DNA of 13,352 nt from an uncultured Ruminococcus sp. Its GTDB lineage: Bacteria; Bacillota; Clostridia; Oscillospirales; Ruminococcaceae. Under the pieces are notes generated by a model, which was not told the origin of the DNA, made no database searches, and worked only from the letters and a program-made list of their open reading frames with translations. This document shows positions 6,824-13,352 of this stretch, piece after piece; the stretch's first letter is position 1, and every line of letters begins with the position of its first letter. Location: positions 1 to 13,352 of the forward strand of contig CAMWGS010000032.1 in the NCBI GenBank assembly GCA_947173865.1, read 5' to 3'. A program made the translations under genes and the position numbers.

Positions 6824-9157
6824 GTGAAAAAGATTGGAAAATCTACTTTCTTCATTGTTGTTGCTTTTATCCTGCTGTTTTCTGTATCATCTGCCATAGG
6901 TCTTGACTATGTCTATGGCGATAATACTACAACCGTTATCAAGGGCGTTGACGATATCCGTCTTGGTATTGACATCAAGGGCGGTGTTGACGTTACATTT
7001 GCTCCTGCGGACAGTGCTGACGCTACAGAGGCTCAGCTTAAAGCCGCTACCGCAATTATTGATACCAGACTTTCGGCTCTCGGTATCACTGATAGCGAAG
7101 TATACAGCGACGAAAAAAGTGACAGAATTATTGTACGTTTCCCGTGGCAAGCGGGTGAAAGCGATTTTGACCCCTCAGCTTCCGTCAAGGAACTCGGTGA
7201 AATGGCAAGTCTTACCTTCCGCAAGGGAACAGACTCCGAAACCGACGACGAAGGCAACACTGTCCCGACGGGTGAAATAGTTCTTGAGGGCGGAGATGTT
7301 GCCGAAGCAAAAGCGGTATACCGTCCGAACGACAGTTCAGGCGAATACGAAAACCTTATTGAACTTACACTCAATGCATCGGGTAAGGACAAGTTTGCGG
7401 AAGCTACTTCCGAACTTGCGGGAACAGGTACGCCTATCTCCATATGGATGGACAACACTATGATTTCCGCTCCGTCCGTAAACAGTGCCATTACAGACGG
7501 CAGTGCAGTTATTACGGGTAAATTCACCGACGAATCGGCAAACAAACTTGCCAATCAGATTAATTCGGGTGCGTTGCCTTTCAAACTGGAAACAACAAGT
7601 TTCAAGACAATTGACCCCACTATGGGTGAAGGTTCTCTTGACGCAATTCTTCTTGCCGCACTTATAGCATTTATATTCATTGCAATATACATGGTTGTTC
7701 TTTACCGTCTGCCAGGTTTTGTTGCAGTCATTGCACTCTGCGGACAGATTGCAGGAAGTATTGCTGTAGTTTCGGGCTGGTTCGGATTCATGAACGGCTC
7801 TACTCTCACTATTCCCGGTATAGCAGGTATAATCCTCGCTGTCGGAATGGGCGTTGACGCAAATATCATCACAGGCGAACGTATCAAGGAAGAAATCCAG
7901 TCAGGAAAGTCCCTTGATTCCGCTATAAAGGTAGCGTATAAGAGAGCATTTTCCGCTATTCTCGACGGTAATATAACAAACGTCATCATTGCTGTAATAC
8001 TCATGGGCGCATTCGGTGTGCCGTCAAGCTTCTTCTCAAAGATTCTCAACAAGACTATATTCTTCATGTTCGGTGCAACCGCTGAGGGTGTTGTCTATTC
8101 TTTCGGTATAACTCTCCTCGCAGGTGTTGTACTTAACTTCATCATGGGCATATTTGCTTCCAGACTTATGGTTACATCACTTTCAAAGTTCAAGTGTTTC
8201 CAGAACAAGAAGTTATATGGCTATAAGGACAAGAAAGCAGAGTCCAGGACTTACGATTTCTGCTCAAAGAAAAAGATGATTCTCGGTATTCTTATCGGTG
8301 TGGTTGTTCTTTTCGCAGGCGGACTTATCGCAAGAGGTGCAAACTTTGCCCTTGAATTCAGTGGCGGTACAATGCTTACTTATGACTATACAGGCCAAAT
8401 TAATACAAATGATGCGGAAAGCGTCATAAAGGACATTGTAAACGTTCCTGTAACCGTCAGAAAGGGCGAAAGCATAGATTCAGACGGCAAGCAGATTATT
8501 GTTTCATTTACTTCCGAAGAAAGTCTCAACGCTGACAGACAGGTTGAACTTACAGAAGCACTTCAGGCAAAATTCCCCGACAGCAATGTATCACTCTTTG
8601 ATTCAACAGACGTAAGTCCTTCTTCAGGACGTGAATTTCTTCTGAAATGTCTTATTGCGGTAATTTTTGCAGCAATTGTAGTTATCATTTATATTGCAAT
8701 AAGATTCAGAAAAATCGGTGGCTGGTCAGCAGGTGTATGCTCAGTGCTTGCACTTCTCCACGACCTTATGGTTGCCCTTGCGGTTTCCTTACTGTTCGGC
8801 TTCGAGTTCAACTCAAATACAGTTGCGGTAATTCTTACAATTCTCGGTTATTCCATCAACAATACTATCGTTATTTACGACAGAATCCGTGAAAACAAAA
8901 AGCTTATGCCAAAGGCTTCACTCAACGAACTTATCAACGCAGGCTGTACACAGTCTATGACACGTTCAGTCAGAACATCCATAACAACTATCACAACTAT
9001 GCTCGTTGTAACAATAGTTGTAGCAATAAGCGGTTACAATTCACTTCTTACATTCTCAGTACCGCTTATGTTCGGTCTTATTTCGGGTACTTACTCATCA
9101 CTCTTTGTTGCTCCTGTAACATGGTCATGGTGGATGTCCCGCAAGGAAAGTAAATAA
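6824..9157 (+). CDS. secDF: Protein translocase accessory protein SecDF (fused SecD and SecF)
   Basis: This 777-residue membrane protein uses the ion gradient to help pull exported proteins out of SecYEG. It is a SecD-SecF fusion, common in Bacillota. A membrane anchor spans about residues 9-27. The SecD motif DIRLGIDIKGG is at 44-54, followed by a large extracellular domain to about 265. SecD membrane helices follow, with GMGVDANIITGERIKEE containing D345, equivalent to the transport aspartate D340 of Thermus SecDF. The SecF half starts near 483 with FSGG (512-515) and has GYSINNTIVIYDRIREN; N680 occupies the position that is usually Asp (NDT). An arginine in the following helix, R717, is kept. 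GTG 6824 is chosen for its ribosome site spacing; ATG 6818 would add two residues. Confidence 0.93.
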   Translation: MKKIGKSTFFIVVAFILLFSVSSAIGLDYVYGDNTTTVIKGVDDIRLGIDIKGGVDVTFAPADSADATEAQLKAATAIIDTRLSALGITDSEVYSDEKSDRIIVRFPWQAGESDFDPSASVKELGEMASLTFRKGTDSETDDEGNTVPTGEIVLEGGDVAEAKAVYRPNDSSGEYENLIELTLNASGKDKFAEATSELAGTGTPISIWMDNTMISAPSVNSAITDGSAVITGKFTDESANKLANQINSGALPFKLETTSFKTIDPTMGEGSLDAILLAALIAFIFIAIYMVVLYRLPGFVAVIALCGQIAGSIAVVSGWFGFMNGSTLTIPGIAGIILAVGMGVDANIITGERIKEEIQSGKSLDSAIKVAYKRAFSAILDGNITNVIIAVILMGAFGVPSSFFSKILNKTIFFMFGATAEGVVYSFGITLLAGVVLNFIMGIFASRLMVTSLSKFKCFQNKKLYGYKDKKAESRTYDFCSKKKMILGILIGVVVLFAGGLIARGANFALEFSGGTMLTYDYTGQINTNDAESVIKDIVNVPVTVRKGESIDSDGKQIIVSFTSEESLNADRQVELTEALQAKFPDSNVSLFDSTDVSPSSGREFLLKCLIAVIFAAIVVIIYIAIRFRKIGGWSAGVCSVLALLHDLMVALAVSLLFGFEFNSNTVAVILTILGYSINNTIVIYDRIRENKKLMPKASLNELINAGCTQSMTRSVRTSITTITTMLVVTIVVAISGYNSLLTFSVPLMFGLISGTYSSLFVAPVTWSWWMSRKESK

Positions 9158-9161
9158 TCAC

Positions 9162-9190
9162 AAAGGACTGCTTTCGGGCAGTCTTTTTTT
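9162..9190 (+). terminator. Rho-independent terminator after secDF
   Basis: GACTGC (9166-9171) pairs perfectly with GCAGTC (9178-9183) around a TTTCGG loop. It is extended by AAAG with TTTT and followed by seven T (9184-9190). It lies 4 nt after the secDF stop. Confidence 0.9.
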
Positions 9191-9209
9191 CTTGGAAACA
9201 AAAAAATAC

Positions 9210-9238
9210 TTGTAAAATAACTGAAAATATGTTATAAT
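9210..9238 (+). promoter_or_regulatory. Promoter for the corA leader and gene, with extended -10
   Basis: TTGTAA (9210-9215), a 17-nt spacer and TATAAT (9233-9238), preceded by TG at 9230-9231 (TGTTATAAT), form a strong extended -10 promoter. The predicted start is near 9245, giving a leader RNA of about 160 nt before the corA ATG. Confidence 0.82.
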
Positions 9239-9273
9239 GAAATATATAAAATTATTTTTTACGGAGGTACATT

Positions 9274-9330
9274 ATGAATCCTGACCCTTACGGGAATTTA
9301 AAACATATTCCATACTCGGACAGAAGTTAA
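9274..9330 (+). CDS. 18-residue candidate leader peptide upstream of corA
   Basis: ATG 9274 follows a perfect GGAGGT (9263-9268) at 5-nt spacing, and the frame closes at TAA 9328-9330. The product would be MNPDPYGNLKHIPYSDRS. It lies wholly inside the corA leader RNA, about 30 nt after the predicted transcript start. Known comparison: the Salmonella mgtL leader peptide starts MEPDP, and such early acidic/proline stretches destabilise translating ribosomes when Mg2+ is low. The NPDP here is similar but has one acidic residue instead of two. Inference: a cation- or ribosome-sensing leader peptide for the transporter downstream. It could instead be an unrelated small protein, or serve only to load ribosomes. 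The stop is 8 nt before the anti-ribosome-site strand of the next element, which suggests coupling. Confidence 0.6.
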   Translation: MNPDPYGNLKHIPYSDRS

Positions 9331-9338
9331 TGCTCTCC

Positions 9339-9393
9339 ATGCTCCTGCCTGAGTAAATCACGGTGAAAGGAGCATAGTCTGAATATTCAGGCA
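9339..9393 (+). promoter_or_regulatory. Structured RNA hiding a ribosome site before corA; possible pseudoknot
   Basis: ATGCTCCT (9339-9346) pairs perfectly with AGGAGCAT (9368-9375). The second strand contains AAAGGAG, the only good ribosome site near corA. TGCCTGA (9346-9352), in the loop, is perfectly complementary to TCAGGCA (9387-9393) downstream. The two stems either compete or form an H-type pseudoknot. CTGAATATTCAG (9379-9390) is also self-complementary and would compete with the second stem. It matches no riboswitch class I recognise. Likely role: control of corA translation, perhaps set by ribosomes on the leader peptide. Confidence 0.6.
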
Positions 9394-9405
9394 AATAAAA
9401 TTTAT

Positions 9406-10332
9406 ATGATAAACTTCTACACTTCAGAAAACGGCGTACTTACTCAGTGCGACGAACCTTCCGCTGGTTGCTGGATTTCTGTTGTAAATCCGACTCCTCA
9501 GGAAGTAAACGAACTTATTGAGGTTTACGGACTTGACAGCGGATTTGTAAAATCATCAATCGACGAAGAAGAATCTTCACGTATAGAACGTGAGGACTCA
9601 CAGACCCTTGTTATTATTGACACTCCTGTTTCATCTGTAGATAATGAGGAAACACGGCTTTTCTATACCCAGCCACTCGGTATCATAATAACTGAAACCA
9701 ATGTTTTCACTATCTCAATGCAGGAAACACAGGTCATAAAAGAAGCTGTAAACGGCAGTATAAGAAATCTGCGTCCGAGTTTCAAGACAAGATTTGTATT
9801 GCAGTTACTACTGAGAATAGCGGCACTGTTTCTGATTTATCTAAAACAGATAGACAAAATTTCGTCTGCCGCCGAACAAGAACTACACGACGCTATGAAA
9901 AACGAACTTCTTATGCAGTTGCTTGCACTTGAAAAGTCACTCGTCTACTTTTCAACTTCCCTGAAAGCCAACGAAGCAACAATTGAGAAAATTTTTCGTG
10001 GCAGAGTTATAAAACTGTACGACGAAGACCAAGATTTGCTTGAAGACGTTCTTATTGAAATGAAACAGGCTATTGAAATGGCAAGCATATACACGGGTAT
10101 TCTTTCAAGTATGATGGACGGCTTTTCTTCTGTCATATCAAATAATCAGAATATAGTCATGTGGAGGCTTACCATTATGACGGTAATTCTGGAAATACCA
10201 AACATTGTATTTGCATTCTACGGAATAAATACAGTTGATTTACCTATACCATATACATGGTTTCCGATTACACTCACGGCTGTCCTTACCGCAATAACAA
10301 CACTTGTACTGATAAAGTGGAAAAATAAATAG
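9406..10332 (+). CDS. CorA-superfamily divalent cation transporter (GIN variant)
   Basis: This 308-residue protein belongs to the CorA Mg2+/Co2+ channel superfamily. Its N-terminal cytoplasmic domain includes GCWISVVNPTPQEVNEL, typical of Bacillota CorA proteins. A long helical stalk follows (about 120-240). Two C-terminal membrane helices lie at about 250-271 and 283-303, and the signature is YGINTVDLPIP with GIN at 273-275. Classical CorA has GMN at this selectivity filter. GxN variants (GVN, GIN) occur in superfamily members such as ZntB-type proteins, so the cation cannot be assigned. ATG 9406 fits the usual MI-x-FY start but lacks a close ribosome site; in-frame CTG 9379 lies 6 nt after AAAGGAG and would add nine residues. 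It has its own promoter, leader and terminator. Confidence 0.88.
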   Translation: MINFYTSENGVLTQCDEPSAGCWISVVNPTPQEVNELIEVYGLDSGFVKSSIDEEESSRIEREDSQTLVIIDTPVSSVDNEETRLFYTQPLGIIITETNVFTISMQETQVIKEAVNGSIRNLRPSFKTRFVLQLLLRIAALFLIYLKQIDKISSAAEQELHDAMKNELLMQLLALEKSLVYFSTSLKANEATIEKIFRGRVIKLYDEDQDLLEDVLIEMKQAIEMASIYTGILSSMMDGFSSVISNNQNIVMWRLTIMTVILEIPNIVFAFYGINTVDLPIPYTWFPITLTAVLTAITTLVLIKWKNK

Positions 10333-10338
10333 AAAAAT

Positions 10339-10367
10339 AAAAACTCCTGATATCAGGAGTTTTTTTA
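10339..10367. terminator. Bidirectional terminator between corA and pssA
   Basis: AAACTCCTG (10341-10349) and CAGGAGTTT (10354-10362) form a perfect stem around ATAT. T7 follows on the + strand (10360-10366), and T-rich sequence follows on the - strand (the complement of the A-rich stretch before 10341). It serves the two convergent genes. Confidence 0.9.
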
Positions 10368-10369
10368 TA

Positions 10370-11011
10370 TTATCTTGTTTTTGTTTTGTAAAGCATCCAT
10401 ACAAGCTCAATAAAGCCCACACCTATAAAAGTAATCATAGTTTTCATACTCGGCTTTTTTACCTTGAATCGTGTAATAAATGCAATAGCTATTATAAACA
10501 ACGCACAGCCATATACTGTAGGAAACCATTCCCTGCCGATATCCCTGTGAAAGCTGTACACAAGAGGAAGTATAAGTGCAACACTCGTCACGGGCAGACC
10601 CTCGTATACTTTTCGGACATCATTTGTCTGTTTCTGTCTTTCTTCCTCCGCTACATTAAAATATGCAAGTCTTATCACTGCACACAACGGAAATATTACC
10701 AATACGGGAATGTCGCACCAGCTGTTCATACCGACGGAATACCCGATAATTGACGGCAGAACACCGAAACAAATAACGTCACAGAGTGAATCTATCTGTA
10801 TACCGAACTGTTTTTCACTTTCGGTACGATTTTTTTTAGTGCGTGCAACTTTTCCGTCGAACATATCGCATAGACCCGAAACCATAAGGCATATTATAGC
10901 ATATTCGGGGTGAACACTCCCGTCTATTCCCATAGCGAACAATATTCCGAGAACAGACGAAACAAGACTCATATATGTAAGAACAACCGTATAGTTATAG
11001 TAACCAATCAT
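10370..11011 (-). CDS. pssA: CDP-diacylglycerol--serine O-phosphatidyltransferase family protein
   Basis: This 213-residue integral membrane enzyme of the CDP-alcohol phosphatidyltransferase family probably makes phosphatidylserine from CDP-diacylglycerol and serine. The catalytic motif is complete: D49, D52-G53, A56-R57, G70, D74 and D78, in CDMFDGKVAR and FGIQIDSLCD. Twelve residues separate AR from G, where the general family pattern has eight; I associate this longer spacing with clostridial PssA proteins. The following DVICFGVLPS also fits PssA rather than PgsA. About six hydrophobic helices are visible. A GAGGA ribosome site lies about 8 nt before the ATG. The gene follows ppk on the same strand after 92 nt and seems to have its own promoter. 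Another CDP-alcohol substrate remains possible. Confidence 0.85.
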   Translation of the reverse strand: MIGYYNYTVVLTYMSLVSSVLGILFAMGIDGSVHPEYAIICLMVSGLCDMFDGKVARTKKNRTESEKQFGIQIDSLCDVICFGVLPSIIGYSVGMNSWCDIPVLVIFPLCAVIRLAYFNVAEEERQKQTNDVRKVYEGLPVTSVALILPLVYSFHRDIGREWFPTVYGCALFIIAIAFITRFKVKKPSMKTMITFIGVGFIELVWMLYKTKTR

Positions 11012-11028
11012 TATTTAATCCTCGAAAA

Positions 11029-11098
11029 CATAAATTCTGAAATCGGAAAACACAAATCATTTCCCGACACTTCTATTTATTATACCACAGAATTTATG
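11029..11098. repeat. 11-bp perfect inverted repeat in the ppk-pssA gap
   Basis: CATAAATTCTG (11029-11039) and CAGAATTTATG (11088-11098) are exact inverted copies separated by 48 nt. One arm lies between the -35 and -10 of the pssA promoter; the other lies just upstream of the pssA ribosome site. It could be a two-site operator, or a stem formed only in read-through ppk-pssA mRNA. It may also be chance in AT-rich DNA. Confidence 0.5.
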
Positions 11099-11107
11099 AT
11101 TTTTCAA
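11079..11107 (-). promoter_or_regulatory. Promoter for pssA overlapping the ppk stop codon
   Basis: On the - strand TTGAAA (11107-11102), a 17-nt spacer and TATAAT (11084-11079), with an upstream TG giving TGGTATAAT, form a good promoter. The -35 box contains the TGA stop of ppk (11106-11104). The predicted start is near 11072. Confidence 0.75.
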
Positions 11108-13248
11108 GAGTTTTTCGGCTTTTTCCTGCCAGTAACTTTTTTCCGTGTCTTTCTTTTTACCGCACCTTTTTCACGGTTTATACGCATCTGTTCCTGCCTG
11201 TTCTGCTTGTCCTCAAGACGCTGATAAGCTTCTTTATAGAAAATTTCCTGAGAATTTACGGCTTCCTCGTCCTCTTTGCGAACAACATGAAGATAAGTTC
11301 CGTCACTCATCATGGTACGTGCTTTTACATTGTCGCTCATAAGCACTCTGAACATATCCCACAGACGCTTTTTGATTTTTCCGTCCTCAACGGGAACGGC
11401 TACCTCAACTCTGCGGATTGTATTTCTTGACATATAGTCGGCTGAACCTATATATATTTTCTGTTCTTTCTTTTCATTTCCGAATATATAGATACGGCTG
11501 TGTTCAAGAAAACGTCCGACTATACTGCGGACTGTTATATTTTCCGTGTATCCGTCAACATTCGGAACAAGACAGCATATACCTCTTACAACAAGCTCAA
11601 TTTTAACACCAGCCTTTGAAGCCTCAACAAGCTTATTCATAATGGTCTTGTCACATAGAGCGTTGACTTTTGCACCTATATAACCCTGACCGCCGTTTCT
11701 TGAAATTTCAATCTGTTCGTCCATCATTTCAAGAACTTTGTTTCTCAGACAAAGAGGAGCAACAAGAAGTTTGTTTGTTTCCTCTACGAAAGTACCGTTT
11801 TGCAGACAATTGAAAACCTTTTCAGCGTCCTCAGCAATTTCCCTGTCTGAAGTAAGATACATTATGTCAGTGTATAGAGCAGAAGTCTTTTCGTTGTAGT
11901 TGCCTGTTCCGACCTGTGTGAGATAGTCGAAAGTACCGCCTGTGGACTTTCTTGTTATAAGGAGAAGCTTTGAATGTGCTTTATAGTTCTTAGGACCGTA
12001 TATTACTTTTACCCCTGCTTTCTGCAAAACTTTTGACCACTCAATATTATTTGCCTCGTCAAATCTCGCACGCAGTTCAATCATAACAAGAACTTCTTTT
12101 CCGTTTTCGGCAGCCGTACAGAGAGCGTCAATTACTTTGCTTCCCCTTGCAAGACGGTAAAGTGTGATTTTAATTGATGTTACTTTAGGGTCAACCGCAC
12201 ATTCCTGTAAAAGTCTTATAAAAGAGAGGTTCATTGATTCAAAGGGATAACTCAGCATCATATCTTTTGACTTCACCTGTGCAAACACTGAGCGGTTGTC
12301 GGCAAGTACGGCAGGCTTTCTTGACGAAAGAGCAGGATAATGAAGTTTCTCGTCGTCGGAAAGCTCCTGCAATGAAAACAGATATGACAGGTCAAGGGGG
12401 ATTCTCAAAGTAAATACACGTACATTTTTTATTTTCAGTTTTTTACATATGTAGTCAAGTGCCTCACGACTGAAATCATCGGATATTTCAAGTCTTATGG
12501 GAGCAAGCTTTTTTCTCTTTGCAACAAGTTCTTCCATTCGGTCACGGAAATCAGCACCTTTTCCCGATACCATAATATCGGCATTTCTTGTCACCCTGAT
12601 AACAGCACGGTCAAGAACCTTATAGCCCTTGAACATGAGATGTGCAAAATGCAGAACAACTTCTTCCTCAAGAATAAATCTCTTTCCGCCTGCACCAAGC
12701 GGAATAACTCTCTCACTGTGTTCGTGGCCTACAGGTATAATTCCGATAGAAACTCCCTTTTTCGCATTAAGCTGAACAACTGCATATAATTCCTTGTTTT
12801 TGAGAAAAGGAAACGGCAGGGAATTATTTACCACAAGTCCCGAAATAAAAGGTTTTATCTCACGTTTAAAATAGAGTTCAAGAAAAGTCTGTTCCTCTTT
12901 TGTGGCAGTATCAAAACTTACGTGTTCAAAACCATAAGCCGAAAGCTCCCCCATTGTCTTTTTGTAGGCTTCTTCAACGGACGGCTGTAAACGTCTTACT
13001 GCTGTAAAAATCGCATCAAGCTGCTGTGACGGATTCATTCCCGTTTTACTGTCCTTTTTATTTTTATCTGTTTTTTCGTCGTCCGTTATAGAACCGACAC
13101 GAACCATGAAAAATTCATCAAGATTACTCTGATATATAGCCGAAAATGAAAGCCTTTCAAGCAAGGGATTGTTTTTGTTGCAAGCTTCTTCAAGAACACG
13201 TTTATTGAATTTAAGCCAAGAAAGTTCCCTGTTTTCGAAATATTCCAT
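11104..13248 (-). CDS. ppk1: Polyphosphate kinase 1
   Basis: This 714-residue enzyme reversibly transfers the gamma-phosphate of ATP to polyphosphate. The N-terminal domain starts with the family signature FENRELSWLKFNKRVLEEA. The SYPFESM stretch replaces the usual HPYESF, followed by KITLYR, ELRARFDEANNIEW and YGPKNYKAHSKLLLI. The phosphorylated histidine is H425 (KAHSK, equivalent to E. coli H435). The second conserved histidine is H583 in GRFLEHSRIY (equivalent to H592), and VGTGNYNEKTS is intact. The last roughly 50 residues form a charged, Lys- and Arg-rich tail. ATG 13248 is preferred because GGAG (13258-13255) lies 6 nt upstream. A TTG four codons earlier (13260) overlaps that ribosome site and is unlikely. 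Confidence 0.95.
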   Translation of the reverse strand: MEYFENRELSWLKFNKRVLEEACNKNNPLLERLSFSAIYQSNLDEFFMVRVGSITDDEKTDKNKKDSKTGMNPSQQLDAIFTAVRRLQPSVEEAYKKTMGELSAYGFEHVSFDTATKEEQTFLELYFKREIKPFISGLVVNNSLPFPFLKNKELYAVVQLNAKKGVSIGIIPVGHEHSERVIPLGAGGKRFILEEEVVLHFAHLMFKGYKVLDRAVIRVTRNADIMVSGKGADFRDRMEELVAKRKKLAPIRLEISDDFSREALDYICKKLKIKNVRVFTLRIPLDLSYLFSLQELSDDEKLHYPALSSRKPAVLADNRSVFAQVKSKDMMLSYPFESMNLSFIRLLQECAVDPKVTSIKITLYRLARGSKVIDALCTAAENGKEVLVMIELRARFDEANNIEWSKVLQKAGVKVIYGPKNYKAHSKLLLITRKSTGGTFDYLTQVGTGNYNEKTSALYTDIMYLTSDREIAEDAEKVFNCLQNGTFVEETNKLLVAPLCLRNKVLEMMDEQIEISRNGGQGYIGAKVNALCDKTIMNKLVEASKAGVKIELVVRGICCLVPNVDGYTENITVRSIVGRFLEHSRIYIFGNEKKEQKIYIGSADYMSRNTIRRVEVAVPVEDGKIKKRLWDMFRVLMSDNVKARTMMSDGTYLHVVRKEDEEAVNSQEIFYKEAYQRLEDKQNRQEQMRINREKGAVKRKTRKKVTGRKKPKNS

Positions 13249-13302
13249 AAAATACTCCAATCTGCCTTATCGGCAAAAAAACTAAAGTCGATATATATTT
13301 TT

Positions 13303-13331
13303 ATTATATAACTTTTGCTTTGGTATGTCAA
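13303..13331 (-). promoter_or_regulatory. Consensus promoter for ppk1
   Basis: On the - strand TTGACA (13331-13326), a 17-nt spacer and TATAAT (13308-13303) match the housekeeping sigma consensus exactly. The predicted start is near 13296, leaving an untranslated leader of about 48 nt. The rest of 13249-13352 holds nothing else I can support. Confidence 0.88.
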
Positions 13332-13352
13332 GATGTATTTTCACTTATAAAC

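Noticed and set aside
7033..7554. 173-residue open frame on the - strand within secDF
   Set aside because: It is a Ser/Val-rich shadow of the SecD periplasmic domain, without a ribosome site or known motif.
9331..9405. Known riboswitch or T-box before corA
   Set aside because: No T-box TGGNACCGCG motif and no conserved core I recognise of M-box, fluoride, ZTP, c-di-GMP or THF classes; kept only as an unclassified structured leader.
13249..13260. TTG 13260 as the ppk start
   Set aside because: It overlaps the GGAG ribosome site that serves ATG 13248, and family homology starts after the ATG.

Overview
The window looks like chromosome of a low-to-moderate GC Bacillota, most likely a Clostridia member near Ruminococcus/Oscillospiraceae. 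That rests on strong AGGAGG-type ribosome sites, GTG and TTG starts, a fused SecDF, a clostridial-type PssA and general protein character. The genus is an impression, not a measured result.

Positions 2-6660 hold an F-type ATP synthase operon on the + strand: atpB (5' end outside the window), atpE, atpF, a single reading frame joining delta and alpha (atpH-atpA), atpG, then an unexpected 189-residue HsdS-like half specificity subunit, then atpD and atpC. Two things break the usual order. Delta and alpha are fused, although F1 normally has one delta for three alpha. An AT-rich type I restriction specificity gene also sits between gamma and beta, so tightly that the Shine-Dalgarno sequence of atpD forms its last codons. 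The c-subunit lacks the sodium ligands, so the enzyme is probably proton-coupled. A hairpin follows atpC.

Positions 6745-9190 hold a separate transcription unit: a near-consensus promoter, secDF from a GTG start, and a strong terminator. SecDF uses the ion gradient across the membrane, which ATP synthase makes or uses.

Positions 9210-10366 hold a CorA-superfamily cation transporter with its own extended -10 promoter and a leader of about 160 nt. The leader encodes an 18-residue peptide starting MNPDP, reminiscent of the Salmonella Mg2+-sensing leader MgtL (MEPDP...). It is followed by an RNA stem that hides the only good ribosome site before corA, and by a possible pseudoknot. This is a good candidate for an undescribed cation-responsive regulator. 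The transporter has GIN where CorA has GMN.

Positions 10370-13331 are transcribed on the - strand: ppk1 (polyphosphate kinase) from a perfect TTGACA-17-TATAAT promoter, then pssA (phosphatidylserine synthase), which has its own likely promoter overlapping the ppk stop codon. A bidirectional terminator separates pssA from the convergent corA gene.

No rRNA, tRNA, insertion sequence or CRISPR array was seen, and no stretch over 300 bases lacks a gene.
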